Assembly: GCA_937950105.1 (NCBI GenBank) | Contig: CALFEM010000079.1 | Span: forward strand, 1-5,746 | DNA length: 5,746 bases | From: an uncultured Alphaproteobacteria bacterium | GTDB lineage: Bacteria; Pseudomonadota; Alphaproteobacteria; Rhizobiales; Hyphomicrobiaceae | Reading direction: 5' to 3' | In this document: piece after piece, positions 1-5,431 of the stretch | How positions within the stretch are numbered: position 1 is the stretch's first letter | Layout: each line of letters starts with the position of its first letter | The notes under the pieces: generated by a model | Seen by the model: only the letters and a program-made list of their open reading frames with translations | What the model was told of the DNA's origin: nothing | The model's database searches: none | Position numbers and translations under genes: made by a program

Positions 1-45
1 GAGATGCCTAAGTGACTGGAGTTCAGACGTGTGCTCTTCCGATCT
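1..45 (+). other. Illumina TruSeq index adapter (not genomic)
   Basis: Bases 12-45 match the TruSeq read-2/index adapter, beginning gtgactggagttc and ending ctcttccgatct. They are preceded by gagat (1-5, the end of the P7 arm) and the six bases gcctaa (6-11), the reverse complement of TruSeq index 3 (TTAGGC). The order P7 tail, index, read-2 primer site is exactly that of a library adapter. Genomic sequence therefore starts at about base 46, and any reading frame that begins in 1-45 is an artefact. I recognise this from memory of the adapter sequence. Confidence 0.97.
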
Positions 46-100
46 TCTTGCGGGTTTTGGGGCGTGGCGAGACTTTGCCTGTGTCCAATATTTCCTGCAT
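46..100 (-). CDS. possible 5' end of a leftward gene, cut by the contig end
   Basis: Reading leftward, an ATG at 98-100 opens 18 codons, MQEILDTGKVSPRPKTRK, before the adapter begins. The short peptide has a plausible mix of residues and a basic end, and the sequence just upstream is more AT-rich than its surroundings. I see no clear Shine-Dalgarno sequence and recognise no family. If it is real, the repeat array at 162-250 would lie upstream of it and could be its control region. Eighteen open codons in GC-rich DNA is weak evidence. Confidence 0.22.
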
Positions 101-161
101 TGTGACGTTTATTCAGTGCCTTACGCGAAAACGACGACGACGCCGCCGCCTGGAATAACAC

Positions 162-250
162 GTGCCAAACACGTGCCGATCAGGTGCCGTGTAGGCACCA
201 AGCTGGTGCCGAACGGGTTCCGAGAACGCCGCCGATCAGGCGCCGAACAG
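162..250 (+). repeat. degenerate 11-bp phased repeat array
   Basis: The motif GTGCC starts at 162, 173, 184 and 206, always in steps of 11 or 22 bases. The unit at 195 reads gcacc and the unit at 217 reads gttcc. After one poorer unit, a good match (gcgccgaacag) sits at 240, shifted by one base. The best consensus is GTGCCGAnCnG. Within the array are a perfect 7-bp inverted repeat (194-200 and 204-210, 3-base loop) and a 10-bp direct repeat, gccgatcagg (175-184 and 231-240). The 11-base period is not a multiple of three, so this is not a coding repeat. It is close to one DNA turn and would place copies on one face of the helix. Its role is unknown. Confidence 0.6.
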
Positions 251-281
251 GGGGACACGTTTCACGCACGCGGCTGTTCGG
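243..281. repeat. 8-bp inverted repeat in the intergenic region
   Basis: The arms ccgaacag (243-250) and ctgttcgg (274-281) are perfectly complementary around a 23-base loop. No T-run follows on either strand, so it does not look like an intrinsic terminator for the toxin gene ending at 353. A tandem 8-mer, gctctccg, occurs twice directly after it (283-298). Between here and 352 I see no gene or recognisable signal. Confidence 0.3.
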
Positions 282-352
282 GGCTCTCCGGCTCTCCGAT
301 TTTCAGTGAGGGAGATGGCTGATTGCCCATTCTCTCGGCCGGCATGCGCGCC

Positions 353-880
353 TCAGTCAGCTTGATGGATACCGAGCTGCTTGGCCGCTACCGCGAGAGG
401 CAGATAAAGGCTCATCGGCGCACTGTTGAAGGCGCTGAATCCGTGATGCCTGTAGAAGGCCGCGGCGGCATGGTCCTTGGCATCGACGACGACGGCGAAA
501 GCCGGTATTTCCGCCAGAAGCGCACGCTCGATCGCATCGACCAGCAGGGCGGCGCCCAGTCCCTTGCCGCGATGCGCTTTTGAAACGGCGAGGCGGCCGA
601 TGCGGAAGGCCGGCACCAGCGGATAGCGCGGCAATTTCTTCGCGGTCGCGGCTGCAATGTCGGGCAGCGGGATGCTGCTCGACGCGATCGTGTAGTATCC
701 GGCAACGGAACTCGTCGCCGCCTCGACGGCGACGAAGCAGGCCGAGATCCGGCGCCGGATATCCTGGCCTGCATGGTTCGCGAGATAGCGATCGAGTGCT
801 TCCACGCCGCTCCGAAAGGCCGCTCGATCTTGGGCGTCGGAGAGGGGCTCGACCGCGAACGGCGGCGGAGCCTCGGTCAT
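353..880 (-). CDS. GNAT-family acetyltransferase toxin (type II TA)
   Basis: This 175-aa protein is a GCN5-related N-acetyltransferase of the TacT/AtaT/KacT toxin group. Known members acetylate the amino group of charged tRNAs with acetyl-CoA and so block translation. The acetyl-CoA loop reads RGKGLG at residues 104-109, after the typical IGRLAVS strand. The C-terminal AAAFYRHHGF block supplies Tyr143, the position used as the catalytic residue in this group. An N-terminal VEALDRYL segment and the GYYTIAS strand also fit, and the length is normal. The ATG (878-880) overlaps the antitoxin's TGA as ATGA, so translation is probably coupled. Toxin identity rests on the pairing with a DUF1778 gene and on motifs. 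The tRNA target is inferred from the family. Confidence 0.9.
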   Translation of the reverse strand: MTEAPPPFAVEPLSDAQDRAAFRSGVEALDRYLANHAGQDIRRRISACFVAVEAATSSVAGYYTIASSSIPLPDIAAATAKKLPRYPLVPAFRIGRLAVSKAHRGKGLGAALLVDAIERALLAEIPAFAVVVDAKDHAAAAFYRHHGFSAFNSAPMSLYLPLAVAAKQLGIHQAD

Positions 881-1164
881 GGCCGCGCGGGCTTTCGCAC
901 AAGGCGGCGATGATGCCCGATCGCCCGTTGCATGGCGGGCGCCAGTGCCGGCGGATTGATCAGCGCATCGGCAAACCGCTGCTGATCCTCGGTCGACAGC
1001 TTGAGGACGTCAGCCTCCTCGATCGTCCGGCGCGCCGCCGCACTGGCAGCCGCCACGACGAAATCTGTCAAAGTCCGCCCCTCGATCTCGGCGGCGCGCT
1101 TTAACAGCGCATGCACGTCGGCGGGCAGGCGTGCCTCTAGTCTGGATGTGGTTGCGTTGACCAT
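877..1164 (-). CDS. DUF1778 ribbon-helix-helix antitoxin
   Basis: This 95-aa protein is the antitoxin partner of the downstream acetyltransferase. Residues 6-45 or so, including SRLEARLPADVHALLKRAA, form the short strand and two helices of a ribbon-helix-helix DNA-binding fold of the TacA/AtaR type. The C-terminal part, with LINPPALAPAM, is the expected toxin-binding tail and resembles the usual NPP segment of the family. I start it at the ATG 1162-1164. The frame stays open upstream to another ATG at 1284, but that extension would cover the promoter and the inverted repeat, and its residues look non-coding. The protein should dimerise, bind the repeat at 1176-1192 and repress the operon together with the toxin. 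This is family knowledge, not seen directly. Confidence 0.9.
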   Translation of the reverse strand: MVNATTSRLEARLPADVHALLKRAAEIEGRTLTDFVVAAASAAARRTIEEADVLKLSTEDQQRFADALINPPALAPAMQRAIGHHRRLVRKPARP

Positions 1165-1171
1165 GACGGTA

Positions 1172-1200
1172 TCTATACGGCAAACTGCCGTACAACGCAA
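1172..1200 (-). promoter_or_regulatory. promoter of the toxin-antitoxin operon
   Basis: Read leftward, TTGCGT (1195-1200) lies 17 bases from TATAGA (1172-1177), close to sigma-70-type -35 and -10 boxes at the ideal spacing. Seven bases separate the -10 box from the antitoxin ATG, so transcription would begin at or within a base or two of the start codon. No Shine-Dalgarno sequence is present in those bases. The message is therefore probably leaderless. Confidence 0.55.
1176..1192. promoter_or_regulatory. operator-like inverted repeat
   Basis: The 7-bp arms tacggca (1176-1182) and tgccgta (1186-1192) are perfectly complementary around a 3-base centre. The repeat fills most of the space between the -35 and -10 boxes and overlaps the -10 box by two bases, so a bound antitoxin dimer would exclude RNA polymerase. 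Ribbon-helix-helix antitoxins commonly bind such short palindromes at their own promoters. Confidence 0.65.
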
Positions 1201-1245
1201 GTATCTTCCTTGTTGATCGCCTCGGCTACTCGACGCCGAACCGGC

Positions 1246-1595
1246 ATTAAACCAGCCCCATTCCGGGGTTCTTTGCGACGACATATATTGACCTCGATAG
1301 ATACTTCTTTTCTGAGGATCCCAGGTTGAGCAACATCACCTACAAGCGCGGACAGGTCGAATGGGCGCTGTGGCGCGCGTTCACGCTGGCGCGCAGCCCC
1401 GGCGATGGGCCGCCGCCGATCTTCAAGACGCGCATCAAGCGGCTCCTGGATCTCGACCGTGATCTCGACGCGGCTGCATTCGGCGCTTCTCCGCCCTGCG
1501 ATTTCGCCTTCGTCGCGCCGGCCGAGGGCGGCAGCGGCGTCGAGGCGCAATACACGGCATTCGACGTGTTCTGCCTCGCGCTCGCGTTGGACCTG
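1246..1595 (+). repeat. first copy of a long direct repeat (leader plus 90 codons)
   Basis: This segment is repeated at 1689-2040, about 445 bases away. The coding part (1326-1595) differs from the second copy at about 17 of 270 positions by my count, with no gaps. The leader from about 1283 is clearly similar (atatattgacc in both), with one single-base gap. A weaker match, with attaaa, cccc and ggttctt in the same order, extends back to about 1246. Similarity stops sharply after base 1595. Confidence 0.85.
1314..1318 (+). promoter_or_regulatory. ribosome binding site fixing a TTG start
   Basis: GAGGA lies 7 bases before TTG at 1326. The same arrangement precedes the intact copy, which supports TTG as the true start of both. 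Confidence 0.6.
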
Positions 1596-1664
1596 AAACT
1601 GCGCAGGAGGAGCCGTGGCCGCGATGATCGCGCGGCGCCCCGGCGGGCGGCGGTGCGAGAATGA
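1326..1664 (+). pseudogene. truncated copy of the 238-aa hypothetical gene
   Basis: The 112-codon frame begins with TTG and matches the intact protein at 1771-2487 over its first 90 residues with five replacements (I4/L, G26/D, A51/T, E67/V, V81/A). After residue 90 it runs into 22 unrelated, arginine-rich residues before the stop, which look like chance translation of GC-rich DNA. It lacks everything from residue 91 on, including the helix-turn-helix-like stretch. It keeps a leader and ribosome binding site, so a short N-terminal fragment could still be made. By hand count about 12 of the 17 base differences are silent, which argues that this copy was under protein-level selection before it was cut. 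Confidence 0.75.
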
Positions 1665-1688
1665 GAGGTCCGAGGGGGCGGCGGCAGT
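1596..1688 (+). other. unexplained insert between the two gene copies
   Basis: This stretch replaces the missing 3' part of the first copy. It is very GC-rich, with the gggggcggcggcag run near its end, and encodes no recognisable protein in any frame. The bases just after it, ggcagtattaaaactgacc (1682-1700), remind me of the terminal region of some IS21-family elements, which would make it a remnant of such an element. However, the attaaa...cccc part also aligns loosely with the leader of the first copy, so I cannot assign it firmly. Confidence 0.3.
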
Positions 1689-2040
1689 ATTAAAACTGAC
1701 CCCGTTGAAGGTTCTTGAGGGCTGAGCTATATATTGACCTTGATGAAAGCTTCTTTTTTGAGGCCCTGACTTGAGTAACCTCACCTACAAGCGCGGACAG
1801 GTCGAATGGGCGCTGTGGCGCGCGTTCACGCTGGCGCGCAGCCCTGACGATGGCCCGCCGCCGATCTTCAAGACTCGCATCAAGCGGCTCCTGGATCTCG
1901 ACCGTGATCTCGACGCGGCGACATTTGGCGCTTCTCCGCCCTGCGATTTCGCCTTCGTCGCCCCGGCCGTGGGCGGCAGCGGCGTCGAGGCGCAATACAC
2001 GGCGTTCGACGCGTTCTGCCTCGCGCTTGCGCTCGACTTG
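1689..2040 (+). repeat. second copy of the long direct repeat
   Basis: This is the partner of the repeat at 1246-1595. Here the repeat runs on without a break into the rest of the gene, so this copy is the intact one and the first is the truncated one. The shared leader holds atatattgacc (1729-1739), a possible -35 element. I find no convincing -10 box at the right distance in either copy. Confidence 0.85.
1760..1763 (+). promoter_or_regulatory. ribosome binding site fixing a TTG start
   Basis: GAGG lies 7 bases before TTG at 1771, preceded by a T-rich run. It mirrors the site before the truncated copy. Confidence 0.6.
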
Positions 2041-2487
2041 CTCGACATCGGCTTCAAGCAGGGCGAGATCGTCTATCTGATGCGCCACCTGCGCGACACG
2101 CTCGACGACTGGTTCCGCGACCTCGTCATGCGTCCCTCGCTGATCGATCGCCAGAGGCATCTCGCCAAGCTGTATCCCGATCTGCCGGTCATCGAGCTAA
2201 GTGGCGGCAAGGCGCCGCTGGCCGACGCCCGCGTGTTCCTGATCCTTAATCGCATCGAGATGACTGAGGTGATGCCGGCGGCGCAGGTCATAACCGGGCA
2301 GGCCATGTTCCTCGAGCCGGAGGTCTGCGAGGGGCTAGGCCGGCTGCATCAGCGTCTCGACGCGCTGATGCCGTTGCATCGGCGGACCGTCATCACCCTG
2401 GAGATCGCGGCCGTGGCGCAGGCGGTCAGCGCGTTTCTCGAGAAGGCACCGCTGGTGCCTCGTGGCCGCCCGCGGCGCAAGACATGA
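1771..2487 (+). CDS. conserved hypothetical protein, 238 aa
   Basis: I do not recognise a named family. The protein is soluble, with no signal peptide or membrane segment. It opens with YKRGQVEWALWRAF, then a basic FKTRIKRLLDLDRDLD helix, a Gly/Pro-rich stretch (52-76), and a helical segment (78-114) in which GFKQGEIVYLMRHLR (94-108) looks like the turn and recognition helix of a helix-turn-helix domain. The middle holds alternating hydrophobic strands (ADARVFLILNRIEMTEV, 151-167). The last residues are very basic (RGRPRRKT). A DNA-binding or regulatory role is possible but is inference only. The TTG start is chosen because of the GAGG at 1760 and the matching start in the truncated copy. The DUF5681/methyltransferase pair follows in the same direction, about 115 bases downstream. 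Confidence 0.75.
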   Translation: MSNLTYKRGQVEWALWRAFTLARSPDDGPPPIFKTRIKRLLDLDRDLDAATFGASPPCDFAFVAPAVGGSGVEAQYTAFDAFCLALALDLLDIGFKQGEIVYLMRHLRDTLDDWFRDLVMRPSLIDRQRHLAKLYPDLPVIELSGGKAPLADARVFLILNRIEMTEVMPAAQVITGQAMFLEPEVCEGLGRLHQRLDALMPLHRRTVITLEIAAVAQAVSAFLEKAPLVPRGRPRRKT

Positions 2488-2585
2488 ACAATGGAGGAGG
2501 CCAAAAGAAAGCACACAGGCTGCTTAGAAGTTCCGAAAAGGGTTGTTAATAGTATTGCGGCGCGAGGACGGGCCGCAAGTTCAGC

Positions 2586-2591
2586 GAGGAG
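2586..2591 (+). promoter_or_regulatory. ribosome binding site for the DUF5681 gene
   Basis: GAGGAG sits 10 bases before the ATG at 2602. The alternative ATG at 2491 has nothing comparable in front of it, which is part of why I prefer 2602. Confidence 0.5.
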
Positions 2592-2601
2592 TACACGTTC
2601 A

Positions 2602-3195
2602 ATGCTCGATGATTATGACGACAATGACGACCGGGACAGGAATGGTCGCTGGAAGAAGGGCTACTGCCCGAATCCCAATGGGCGGCCACGCAAGAAGCCC
2701 GACATCAGTGACTCAGATGTCGGCTGGTTCAAGCAACGCATGATCGAGGCGACGATCAACGGCGAGAAGCGCTGGCTGACCCGGCACGAGCTGCTGCTGC
2801 ACTCGATGTATGAGCAAGCCATCAAGGGTAAGAGCGTATTGATGGCACGCAAGCTGTTCGACCGGTTCGAGAATGTCGACGACACCTGGGCGCAGGCCGC
2901 CGACTGGCTGCGCGAGAGGCGCGAGGCGTTCCTTGAGAACTTCTACGAGCACGGCAAGTTCGACGCGAAGGAGGCTGAGGAGATCCTCAAGCTGCAGGAG
3001 GGACTGACCTACGGCCGCAAGCCGAAGCCCCGGCGCAAGCCGCGCATCAAGCGGAACCCGGGAGCGCCGACGTGGCGCAAGGGCCCGAAGCCGCAGGCCA
3101 TCCTCGATCTCGAAAAGGAATGGGCCGAGGCCGAAGCCGCCGAGAAGGCGGCTCGCGCAATGAGGAAGAGGGCAACCGATGACAGCAAGAGATGA
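2602..3195 (+). CDS. DUF5681 domain protein
   Basis: With the ATG at 2602 the protein has 197 residues. After an acidic head (MLDDYDDNDD) comes GRWKKGYCPNPNGRP at residues 15-29, the hallmark of DUF5681 (usually GRW.KG.SGNP.GRP), which is common in phage-like and integrative-element neighbourhoods. The body is helical and charged, with a WLTRHELLLHSMYEQAIKG segment (58-76). A strongly basic linker (138-163, with KPRRKPRIKR) and an Ala/Glu-rich coiled-coil-like tail (166-189) follow, consistent with nucleic-acid binding. No catalytic motif is visible and the function is unknown. The frame is open back to an ATG at 2491, which would add 37 residues, but that stretch is AT-richer, lacks a good ribosome site and does not look coding. 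The methyltransferase starts 48 bases after the stop, so the two are probably co-transcribed. Confidence 0.8.
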   Translation: MLDDYDDNDDRDRNGRWKKGYCPNPNGRPRKKPDISDSDVGWFKQRMIEATINGEKRWLTRHELLLHSMYEQAIKGKSVLMARKLFDRFENVDDTWAQAADWLRERREAFLENFYEHGKFDAKEAEEILKLQEGLTYGRKPKPRRKPRIKRNPGAPTWRKGPKPQAILDLEKEWAEAEAAEKAARAMRKRATDDSKR

Positions 3196-3243
3196 GCTCC
3201 GGCCACGCCACCAACAGCACCGATCGCAGCAGGAGTTGAGACC

Positions 3244-4572
3244 ATGACCTTGATCCATCACGACCACATCGAGCGCCTCGCGCCCGACGACCTTAAGCCC
3301 TACGCAGGCAACGCGCGCACGCACTCGAAGAAGCAGATCCAGCAGATCGCCAAGTCGATCGAGCGCTTCGGCTTCACCAACCCGGTGCTGATCGATGACG
3401 GCAACGGCATTATCGCCGGCCACGGCCGCGTGCTCGCGGCCAAGGCGATCGGCATGGCGGAGGTGCCGTGCTTGCGCTTGTCAAATCTCTCGGATGCGGA
3501 CAAGCGCGCCTACATCCTCGCCGATAACAAGCTCGCGTTGAATGCCGGCTGGGACAAGGAGCTGCTGGCCATCGAGCTGCAAGGGCTCATCGAGGCCAAG
3601 TACGACATCGACCTCACCGGCTTCTCGATCGGCGAAATCGACACCGTGATCGGCGAGGCCCGCGAGGCCTCGACCGACGGCAACGATGCTAGCGAGAACG
3701 ACATCCCCGAACCGGCAGGGCTCGCCGTGACGCGGCCGGGCGACGTCTGGCAGCTTGGTCGCCATCGCCTGATCTGCGGCGACGCGCAGAACGCGGATGT
3801 CTATGCGCGCTTGCTCGAAGGCGAGATGGTCGACGCGGTGTTCACCGACCCGCCCTACAACGTGCCGATCGACGGTCACGTCTCGGGCCTCGGCGAGACC
3901 AAGCACCGCGAGTTCGCGTTCGCCGCTGGCGAAATGAGCAAGGACGCCTTCACTGCGTTCCTCAAGACCACACTCGGCCATGCCGCCAGCGCCTGCCGCG
4001 ACGGCGCCATCGCGTTCGTGTGCATGGACTGGCGGCACATGGGCGAGCTGATCGCGGCCGGCGAGGCCGTCTTCGGCGAGTTGAAAAACGTCTGTGTCTG
4101 GAACAAGAACAACGGCGGCATGGGGACCTTTTACCGCTCCAAGCACGAGATGGTTTTCGTGTTCAAGGTCGGCACCGCGCCGCACACCAACACCTTCGGC
4201 CTCGGCGACGAGGGCCGCTACCGCACCAACGTGTGGGACTACGCGGGTGTCAACACGATGAAGAAGGGACGCATGGACGAGCTGGCCATGCACCCGACGG
4301 TCAAGCCGGTGGCGCTGGTCGCCGATGCCATCCTCGACGTGACAAAGCGCGGTGCGCTGGTGCTCGACCCGTTCGGCGGCTCCGGCACTACGATGATCGC
4401 GGCAGAGAAGACCGGCCGCACTGCGCGATTGATCGAGTTCGATCCGCTCTACTGCGACGTCATCGTCCGCCGCTTCGAGGCCAACTCCGGCAAGCGCGCC
4501 AAGCTCGCGGCTACCGGCGAGGTGTTCGACGACGTGGCCGAAGAGCGGGTAGGTTATACATCCCGTGTATGA
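3244..4572 (+). CDS. ParB-like/beta-class DNA methyltransferase fusion
   Basis: This 442-aa protein joins two domains. Residues 8-100 or so are a ParB/sulfiredoxin-like domain, with the conserved block IIAGHGRVLAA (56-66) and ILADNKLAL (91-99). Residues 165-425 are an S-adenosylmethionine-dependent DNA amino-methyltransferase. The catalytic TDPPY (201-205) comes before the cofactor motif DPFGGSGTT (375-383), with HPTVKPVAL (350-358) between them. That order is the beta class, as in CcrM. DPPY is used for N6-adenine or N4-cytosine transfer, and the base and site recognised cannot be read from sequence. AGGAG (3231-3235) lies 8 bases before the ATG. Such fusions are frequent in prophages of alphaproteobacteria. 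No restriction endonuclease accompanies it, so an orphan or anti-restriction methylase is likely. The last residues (GYTSRV) may be altered by the nearby junction. Confidence 0.93.
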   Translation: MTLIHHDHIERLAPDDLKPYAGNARTHSKKQIQQIAKSIERFGFTNPVLIDDGNGIIAGHGRVLAAKAIGMAEVPCLRLSNLSDADKRAYILADNKLALNAGWDKELLAIELQGLIEAKYDIDLTGFSIGEIDTVIGEAREASTDGNDASENDIPEPAGLAVTRPGDVWQLGRHRLICGDAQNADVYARLLEGEMVDAVFTDPPYNVPIDGHVSGLGETKHREFAFAAGEMSKDAFTAFLKTTLGHAASACRDGAIAFVCMDWRHMGELIAAGEAVFGELKNVCVWNKNNGGMGTFYRSKHEMVFVFKVGTAPHTNTFGLGDEGRYRTNVWDYAGVNTMKKGRMDELAMHPTVKPVALVADAILDVTKRGALVLDPFGGSGTTMIAAEKTGRTARLIEFDPLYCDVIVRRFEANSGKRAKLAATGEVFDDVAEERVGYTSRV

Positions 4573-4654
4573 GGGTGCTTCTCTTCGGCGAATGGAGTGA
4601 TCCTTTCGCTGGTCAATCGTTAGCGACGAATGGCGAGAGCTGTGGCTTCAAATG
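4573..4654. other. intergenic gap at the edge of the IS-rich region
   Basis: This short gap separates the methyltransferase from the converging PIN-domain remnant. I see no terminator hairpin with a T-run and no gene. A weak dyad (taca...tgta, about 4557-4569) straddles the methyltransferase stop but is too short to call. Confidence 0.4.
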
Positions 4655-4975
4655 TCAAACCAGCACGATGGTGTCACTGTAGGCCCTTACATTGCTATCG
4701 TGCGTGATGAGCCGAAGCGGTTCATGGAGGGCCTGAGCGACGATCATGCGATCGAACGGGGCACGGTGCAGGGGAGGCAGTGCCGCGACAGCGGTTGCGA
4801 CAGCGGCTGCGTGCTCGGCTGTCACTGGCAACATCTCGTAGCGAGCGGCCCTGAAATACCACAGAGCGTCCGCTCCTGATACCAGCATGTCTGTGGGCAA
4901 CCCTCGCGCAAGGGCGTGCTTTATCGTGATGTCCCAGACGGTTGCGGCACTGACGACGACGATATTGGTGGGGTC
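4655..4975 (-). pseudogene. vapC: 5'-truncated VapC-type PIN-domain toxin
   Basis: The last 106 codons of a leftward frame match the C-terminal part of a PIN-domain ribonuclease toxin. Visible are VSAATVWDITIKHALARG (usual form VSAASVWEIAIK), the PVTAEHAAAV helix, LPPLHRAPFDRMIVAQA (usual form LHRDPFDRMLVAQA) and LITHDSNVRAY. The N-terminal 30-40 residues, with the first catalytic aspartate (DTH), are missing. The sequence upstream of the DPTN residues (to base 4975) becomes transposase DNA on the other strand. Two further departures from consensus are Asp for Glu in VWDI and Ala for Asp in HRAPFD. No VapB antitoxin gene is present. It should not form a complete active site and is best called a remnant. 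Confidence 0.8.
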
Positions 4976-5200
4976 TCGGCCGAGCAGATTCCCGTCCTGA
5001 TTGCACGCGACCGCAACAAGGCGACGACGGATCAGATCCTCCCCGACCGCTCGGAGAAGTCCATCGCCGCCGTGCTCGAACCGGTCGTCGCCAAGTCGGC
5101 AATCCTGGTCAGCGACGGCGCCAAGGCCTACCGCGCCTTCGCCAACCGCGCCGGCATCGCGCATGTCGAGCTCAACGTCGGCGCCGGCGAGCACCGCTGG
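4976..5200 (+). pseudogene. internal fragment of an IS1595-family transposase
   Basis: Seventy-five in-frame codons on the plus strand read like the core of an ISXO2/IS1595-type DDE transposase: AEQIPVLIARDR, then TTDQIL, ILVSDGAKAYRAFA (containing a catalytic Asp in SDG) and GIAHVELNVGAGEH. Both ends of the protein are missing: neither the N-terminal zinc-binding region and first Asp nor the YHIQNVN-like end that normally follows is present. The fragment is bounded directly by the PIN remnant and by IS66 TnpC, both on the opposite strand. No terminal inverted repeats accompany it, so it did not arrive by simple transposition. The end points are judged from where each family's motifs stop and are good to perhaps 10 bases. 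Confidence 0.78.
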
Positions 5201-5383
5201 GGCAAGCTCCATCTGGTCGAGGAGACGTGCGGTGTGCTCCGAGCGGGGCCCGTAGATCTGTCGTTTGAGCTTGGCGATCTCGAGGTTCTGGCGCGCGATG
5301 ATCGCGGCGTCGTCGGCCATCCGGGCGCGTGCTAGCGCCAGTTCGGCCTTCAGCGTCTCGATGTCGTCGGGTGGCGAATCCAT
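5201..5383 (-). pseudogene. tnpC: IS66 TnpC transposase, N-terminal fragment
   Basis: From the ATG at 5381-5383 the first 61 codons match the start of IS66 TnpC. There is an acidic beginning, a coiled coil of heptad-like repeats (ETLKAELALARARMADD and onward, residues 9-40), and the family block IAKLKRQIYGPRSEHTARLLD followed by QMELA. After Ala61 the family similarity ends abruptly and the strand is antisense to the IS1595 piece. The zinc-finger and DDE catalytic regions, more than 400 residues, are absent. It follows the tnpB fragment in the usual IS66 order with a 48-base gap. It shares one open frame with the PIN remnant downstream. Confidence 0.85.
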
Positions 5384-5431
5384 ACTCTCATGGAATCACA
5401 GACCATCGTTCGCCGCTCGCAGAAAGATCAG

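Noticed and set aside
131..150. GAC/GCC triplet run as a functional microsatellite
   Set aside because: It is only three to four units of each triplet, ordinary for GC-rich DNA.
162..250. CRISPR array
   Set aside because: The repeats are 11 bases, contiguous and degenerate, with no spacers and no cas genes.
29..322. A 97-codon plus-strand frame at the left edge
   Set aside because: It starts inside the sequencing adapter and runs through the 11-base repeat array, whose period breaks the reading frame. The peptide has no domain character.
580..1104. A 174-codon plus-strand frame opposite the toxin-antitoxin genes
   Set aside because: It is antisense to two well-supported genes, and its Arg/Ser/Pro-rich translation is typical of shadow frames in GC-rich DNA.
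2491..2601. N-terminal extension of the DUF5681 protein from the ATG at 2491
   Set aside because: It has no good ribosome binding site and is AT-richer, and the DUF5681 motif sits at its usual distance from the later ATG at 2602. It cannot be excluded without homologues.
2553..2612. A short frame ending in GRKFSEEYTFNAR just before the DUF5681 gene
   Set aside because: It is only 19 codons long without a start codon and with stops directly before it. It might be the tail of a deleted gene, but nothing supports that.
2713..4293. Long minus-strand frames (236 and 270 codons) opposite the DUF5681 and methyltransferase genes
   Set aside because: The plus strand has clear domains and ribosome sites. 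The minus frames have biased, domain-free translations and no ribosome sites that I can see.
4557..4569. Terminator at the end of the methyltransferase gene
   Set aside because: The dyad is only four bases per arm and no T-run follows.
3244..4572. Restriction-modification system
   Set aside because: Only the methyltransferase is present. None of the neighbouring genes shows a nuclease motif linked to it, and the PIN remnant belongs to a different, converging and broken gene.
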